From Rhodocyclaceae bacterium (lineage in GTDB: Bacteria > Pseudomonadota > Gammaproteobacteria > Burkholderiales > Rhodocyclaceae), in assembly GCA_016718525.1 (NCBI GenBank), contig JADKDD010000001.1, positions 1,364,001 through 1,428,000 of the forward strand: DNA of 64,000 nt, read 5' to 3'. Below, in pieces: positions 61,810 through 64,000 of the stretch. Each line of letters begins with the position of its first letter. The first letter of the stretch is position 1. The notes below the pieces were generated by a model. The model saw only the letters and a list, made by a program, of their open reading frames with translations, ran no database searches and was not told the DNA's origin. A program made the position numbers and the translations under genes.

Positions 61810-62559
61810 TTAGGCCGCCTTCGCAATTGCTAAAAAATCTTCCGCTACCAAAGAGGCGCCACCAATCAAGCCCCCGTCAATATCCTTTTGCCGCAATAGT
61901 TCCGCAGCATTGTCGGGCTTCATACTGCCGCCATACAGAATCTGCAGGTTCGCCGCCACAGTCGGGTCGGCTTGCTCGATCCTGGCCCGAATTTGCGCGT
62001 GCACTTCTTGTGCCTGACCGGGACTCGCGGTACGACCCGTGCCAATCGCCCAAACTGGTTCATAGGCAACAACCGCTGTCGACAAAGCCGCAACGCCGCT
62101 CTTTGCCAACACCGCATCAAGCTGGCTTGATACCACCTGCATCGTGACCCCTGCCTCGCGTTCGGCTAGTGTTTCACCGACGCAAAGAATCGGTGTCAGT
62201 CCGGCGACCTGCGCTGCAGCAAACTTTAAAGCAACCGATTCGTTTGTGTCGCCGTAGAAACTTCGGCGTTCGGAATGACCTACCAGCACGTACCGACAAC
62301 CAAAATCGGCAAGCATGGCCGCACTAACCTCGCCGGTGAATGCTCCTTTCGCATGCTCGGACACATCCTGTGCACCGAGCAACACGGGCGTCCCGGCCAG
62401 CACGGCGGCGGCCTGAGACAAATATGGGTAGGGCACGCAAACCGCAAGTTGCGCATTCAACGTAGCAAACACGGTATTGGATAGTGCTGCCAACAAATGT
62501 GCGTTGGAGGCCAGCGAACCGTTCATTTTCCAGTTGCCAGCGACGAGCTTTGTACGCAT
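61810..62559 (-). CDS. tpiA: Triosephosphate isomerase
   Basis: 249 residues. N-terminal LVAGNWKMNG with the active-site Asn and Lys, VLVGHSERRSFYGDT with the catalytic His, AYEPVWAIGTGRTASPGQAQEVH with the catalytic Glu, and LYGGSMKPDNAAEL. Glycolytic enzyme, first gene before secG. Confidence 0.98.
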   Translation of the reverse strand: MRTKLVAGNWKMNGSLASNAHLLAALSNTVFATLNAQLAVCVPYPYLSQAAAVLAGTPVLLGAQDVSEHAKGAFTGEVSAAMLADFGCRYVLVGHSERRSFYGDTNESVALKFAAAQVAGLTPILCVGETLAEREAGVTMQVVSSQLDAVLAKSGVAALSTAVVAYEPVWAIGTGRTASPGQAQEVHAQIRARIEQADPTVAANLQILYGGSMKPDNAAELLRQKDIDGGLIGGASLVAEDFLAIAKAA

Positions 62560-62590
62560 GAATTTGAATCAACGAGCGAAATAGGACACG

Positions 62591-62596
62591 ATTATA
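62591..62596 (-). promoter_or_regulatory. -10 element of the tpiA promoter
   Basis: Perfect TATAAT on the minus strand (sequence GCTATAATCG), 31 bases before the tpiA start. No convincing -35 box at the right distance. Confidence 0.5.
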
Positions 62597-62644
62597 GCGG
62601 CCTTACTCCAAAACAGGCATATTTGCGGCGCCCGTCCGATTCCT

Positions 62645-62752
62645 CATTTGGTGCTGGTGAAACAACCGCAGACCCCGAAACAACCCTGCGACAAGGCGAT
62701 CTAGCAAAAGATGCGCTCTTCGTCATAGCGTGCGGCAACACGCCGTCAAGGA
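62645..62752 (+). repeat. Dispersed repeat, copy 11 (long form, upstream of tpiA)
   Basis: TTTGGTGCTGGTGAAACAAC at 62647-62666 followed by ~85 bases that align with the long copy 3 at 14.1 kb, ending near GGCAACACGCCGTC. The frame remains open and reads F-G-A-G-E-T-T-A and later Q-G-D-L-A-K-D-A-L. Located in the 226-bp gap between pstB and tpiA. Confidence 0.65.
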
Positions 62753-62785
62753 CTGCTTCTATTGGCGACTCGCCGACCTTCGTAG

Positions 62786-63586
62786 CTAGCCGAAACGCCC
62801 GGTAATGTAATCTTCGGTAGCCTTCACTTTTGGCTTGATAAAGAGCTGCTCACTTTCGCCAAACTCCACCATCTCACCCAAATACATATAGGCTGTGTAA
62901 TCAGAAATCCGCGCGGCCTGCTGCATGTTGTGGGTAACAATGAGGATCGTCACCTGATCCTTGAGTTCCATCAACAACTCTTCAATGCTAGCTGTAGCTA
63001 TCGGATCCAGCGCCGAAGTTGGCTCATCAAACAAGATCAGTTCAGGGTCGGAAGCCAATGCCCGCGCAATGCATAACCGCTGCTGTTGCCCGCCGGACAA
63101 ATTAGCCCCCAGTTCGTTGAGACGGCTGCCAACCTCATTCCACAATGCGGCACTCTTAAGTGCCTGCTGAACCCGATCTTCGAGTTCAGTTTTGTTTTTC
63201 ATACCACGCACACGCAGACTGTAAGCAACATTTTCAAAGATCGACTTCGGGAACGGGTTAGGTTTCTGGAACACCATGCTCAGTCGCATCCGGACTTCGA
63301 TTGGATCGACATCAGGTGACAGTAGATTGGTGTTATCCGGGTGCAAAATGATTCCGCCTCCGGCATACCGATTGCCCGGATAAAGATCGTGCATACGATT
63401 GAAGCAGCGTAGCAAGGTCGACTTGCCGCAACCGGATGGACCGATCAGCGAGGTAATACACCGTTCATACACCGGCATCTCGACCTTTTTTAGAGCGTGG
63501 AAGTCACCATAGTAAAAATCCAGTTGCTTTACCTCTGCCTTCAATGCCGGCGCAGGGACGTGTGTTGTTTCCGTTTCGATGCTCAT
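62786..63586 (-). CDS. pstB: Phosphate ABC transporter ATP-binding protein PstB
   Basis: 266 residues from ATG 63586. Walker A GPSGCGKST, the PstB-specific FNRMHDLYPGNRY, signature ANLSGGQQQRLCIARALA, Walker B LILFDEPTSALDP and switch His in IVTHNMQQAARISD. Energises high-affinity phosphate import together with PstSCA. No phoU follows within the window; the next gene downstream is tpiA. Confidence 0.98.
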   Translation of the reverse strand: MSIETETTHVPAPALKAEVKQLDFYYGDFHALKKVEMPVYERCITSLIGPSGCGKSTLLRCFNRMHDLYPGNRYAGGGIILHPDNTNLLSPDVDPIEVRMRLSMVFQKPNPFPKSIFENVAYSLRVRGMKNKTELEDRVQQALKSAALWNEVGSRLNELGANLSGGQQQRLCIARALASDPELILFDEPTSALDPIATASIEELLMELKDQVTILIVTHNMQQAARISDYTAYMYLGEMVEFGESEQLFIKPKVKATEDYITGRFG

Positions 63587-63590
63587 GTGG

Positions 63591-64000
63591 TCACCAATTG
63601 ATATTTTTTCGGAGTCGGTAGCGCAGGTAGATGGCCAAGCCATTCATCGCCAGCGTCATGAAAACCAGAATGAAACCGGCAGCAGCCGCGTTCAATTGAA
63701 ATGCCGCTTCCGGTCGCGATGTCCAGTTGAACATCTGGATCGGCATGACCGTAAATGGGGCAAATATCCAATCGAACATCCCCGCCGGCGGATCACCGGT
63801 GAAAGGCGCGGTTGGCAAAAAGGCAATAAAGGTCAAAGCGCCAATAGTAATAATCGGCGCCGTCTCGCCAATCGCGCGCGCCATCCCGATAATGATTCCG
63901 GTCAAAATTCCCGCGCTCGAATACGGAAGAATATGATCGCGGACAGTTTGCCACGTGGTCGCCCCACAGGCGTACGAACCCTCGTGAATAGATTGCGGTA
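63591..64000 (-). CDS. pstA: Phosphate ABC transporter permease PstA (5' end outside the window)
   Basis: C-terminal ~136 residues. The EAA-like coupling loop is visible (ACGATTWQTVRDHILPYSSAG), followed by GILTGIIIGMARAIGETAPII and the last membrane helices, ending YRLRKNINW. The frame runs off the window end, so the start is upstream. 4 bp before pstB. Confidence 0.95.
   Translation of the reverse strand, partial: PQSIHEGSYACGATTWQTVRDHILPYSSAGILTGIIIGMARAIGETAPIITIGALTFIAFLPTAPFTGDPPAGMFDWIFAPFTVMPIQMFNWTSRPEAAFQLNAAAAGFILVFMTLAMNGLAIYLRYRLRKNINW

Noticed and set aside
62497..62805. 102-codon plus-strand ORF across the tpiA start and the long repeat copy
   Set aside because: Its first part is antisense to tpiA. 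The open second part is explained by the frame-keeping property of the repeat, so I treat it as a repeat and not a gene.
1..64000. Insertion sequences, prophage, CRISPR or toxin-antitoxin modules
   Set aside because: No transposase, integrase, Cas, phage structural or recognisable toxin-antitoxin pair was seen; there are no regularly spaced direct repeats.

Overview
The window looks like a chromosomal segment of a Gram-negative bacterium, most likely a betaproteobacterium. The evidence is the gene content and order: tpiA-secG-tRNA-Leu-nuoA..N, oligoribonuclease next to a Ste24-type peptidase, pterin dehydratase and rsgA, a CobD/CbiB-like protein beside a NUDIX CoA pyrophosphatase, YajQ, argG-argF-argD, and a DUF3579 protein beside rpsT and murJ. 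Base composition is moderate-to-high GC by eye. I cannot name the genus. I see no phage, transposase, CRISPR array or plasmid gene, so this is mostly core chromosome with a few accessory patches.

Layout. 1-6.0 kb (+): 3' part of an RND multidrug pump, its outer-membrane lipoprotein channel, an unknown lipoprotein, an ExoD-family protein and a DUF423 membrane protein. 6.07-6.16 kb: tRNA-Leu(UAA), followed by about 600 bp without a clear gene. 6.8-10.3 kb: a possible CHAD-like protein, a GT4 glycosyltransferase and a Wzx-like flippase. 10.3-17.5 kb (-): a compact cluster of the rSAM/selenodomain (arsenosugar ArsS) type. It holds ArsS, an SLC5 symporter, a metallophosphoesterase-like protein with eroded metal ligands, a VTT-membrane/disulfide-reductase fusion and the two cluster-associated glycosyltransferases (TIGR04283, TIGR04282). 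17.7-30.4 kb: housekeeping genes (dbpA, rpmE, GT39, orn, htpX/Ste24-like, phhB, rsgA, WYL regulator, MFS, thiolase, CbiB-like, NUDIX, yajQ, ppnP). 30.4-33.9 kb (-): argG, argF, argD. 34-37.5 kb: orphan ParA, small proteins, rpsT, murJ. 37.8-45.2 kb (-): an RND/MMPL exporter with YCF48-like, DUF1329 and DUF1302 envelope partners. 45.6-60.7 kb (-): a NUDIX gene and all fourteen subunits of respiratory complex I (nuoA to nuoN). 61-64 kb (-): tRNA-Leu(GAG), secG, tpiA, pstB and the 3' end of pstA.

Three observations deserve attention. First, a short dispersed repeat with core AGTTGGTGCTGG occurs about eleven times on both strands. Seven copies of the 12-mer are exact. It lies both between genes and inside or at the ends of genes, and where it is inside a gene it is read in one frame, giving the peptide V-G-A-(G/D)-x-T-P. 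Two copies (14.1 kb and 62.7 kb) share similarity over about 95 bp. Second, nuoH inside an otherwise intact complex I operon carries what looks like an 8-bp deletion and frameshift, and the YCF48-like gene has a one-base frameshift in a homopolymer. Third, the ArsS-type cluster has an unusual partner set and no ArsM methyltransferase in view.
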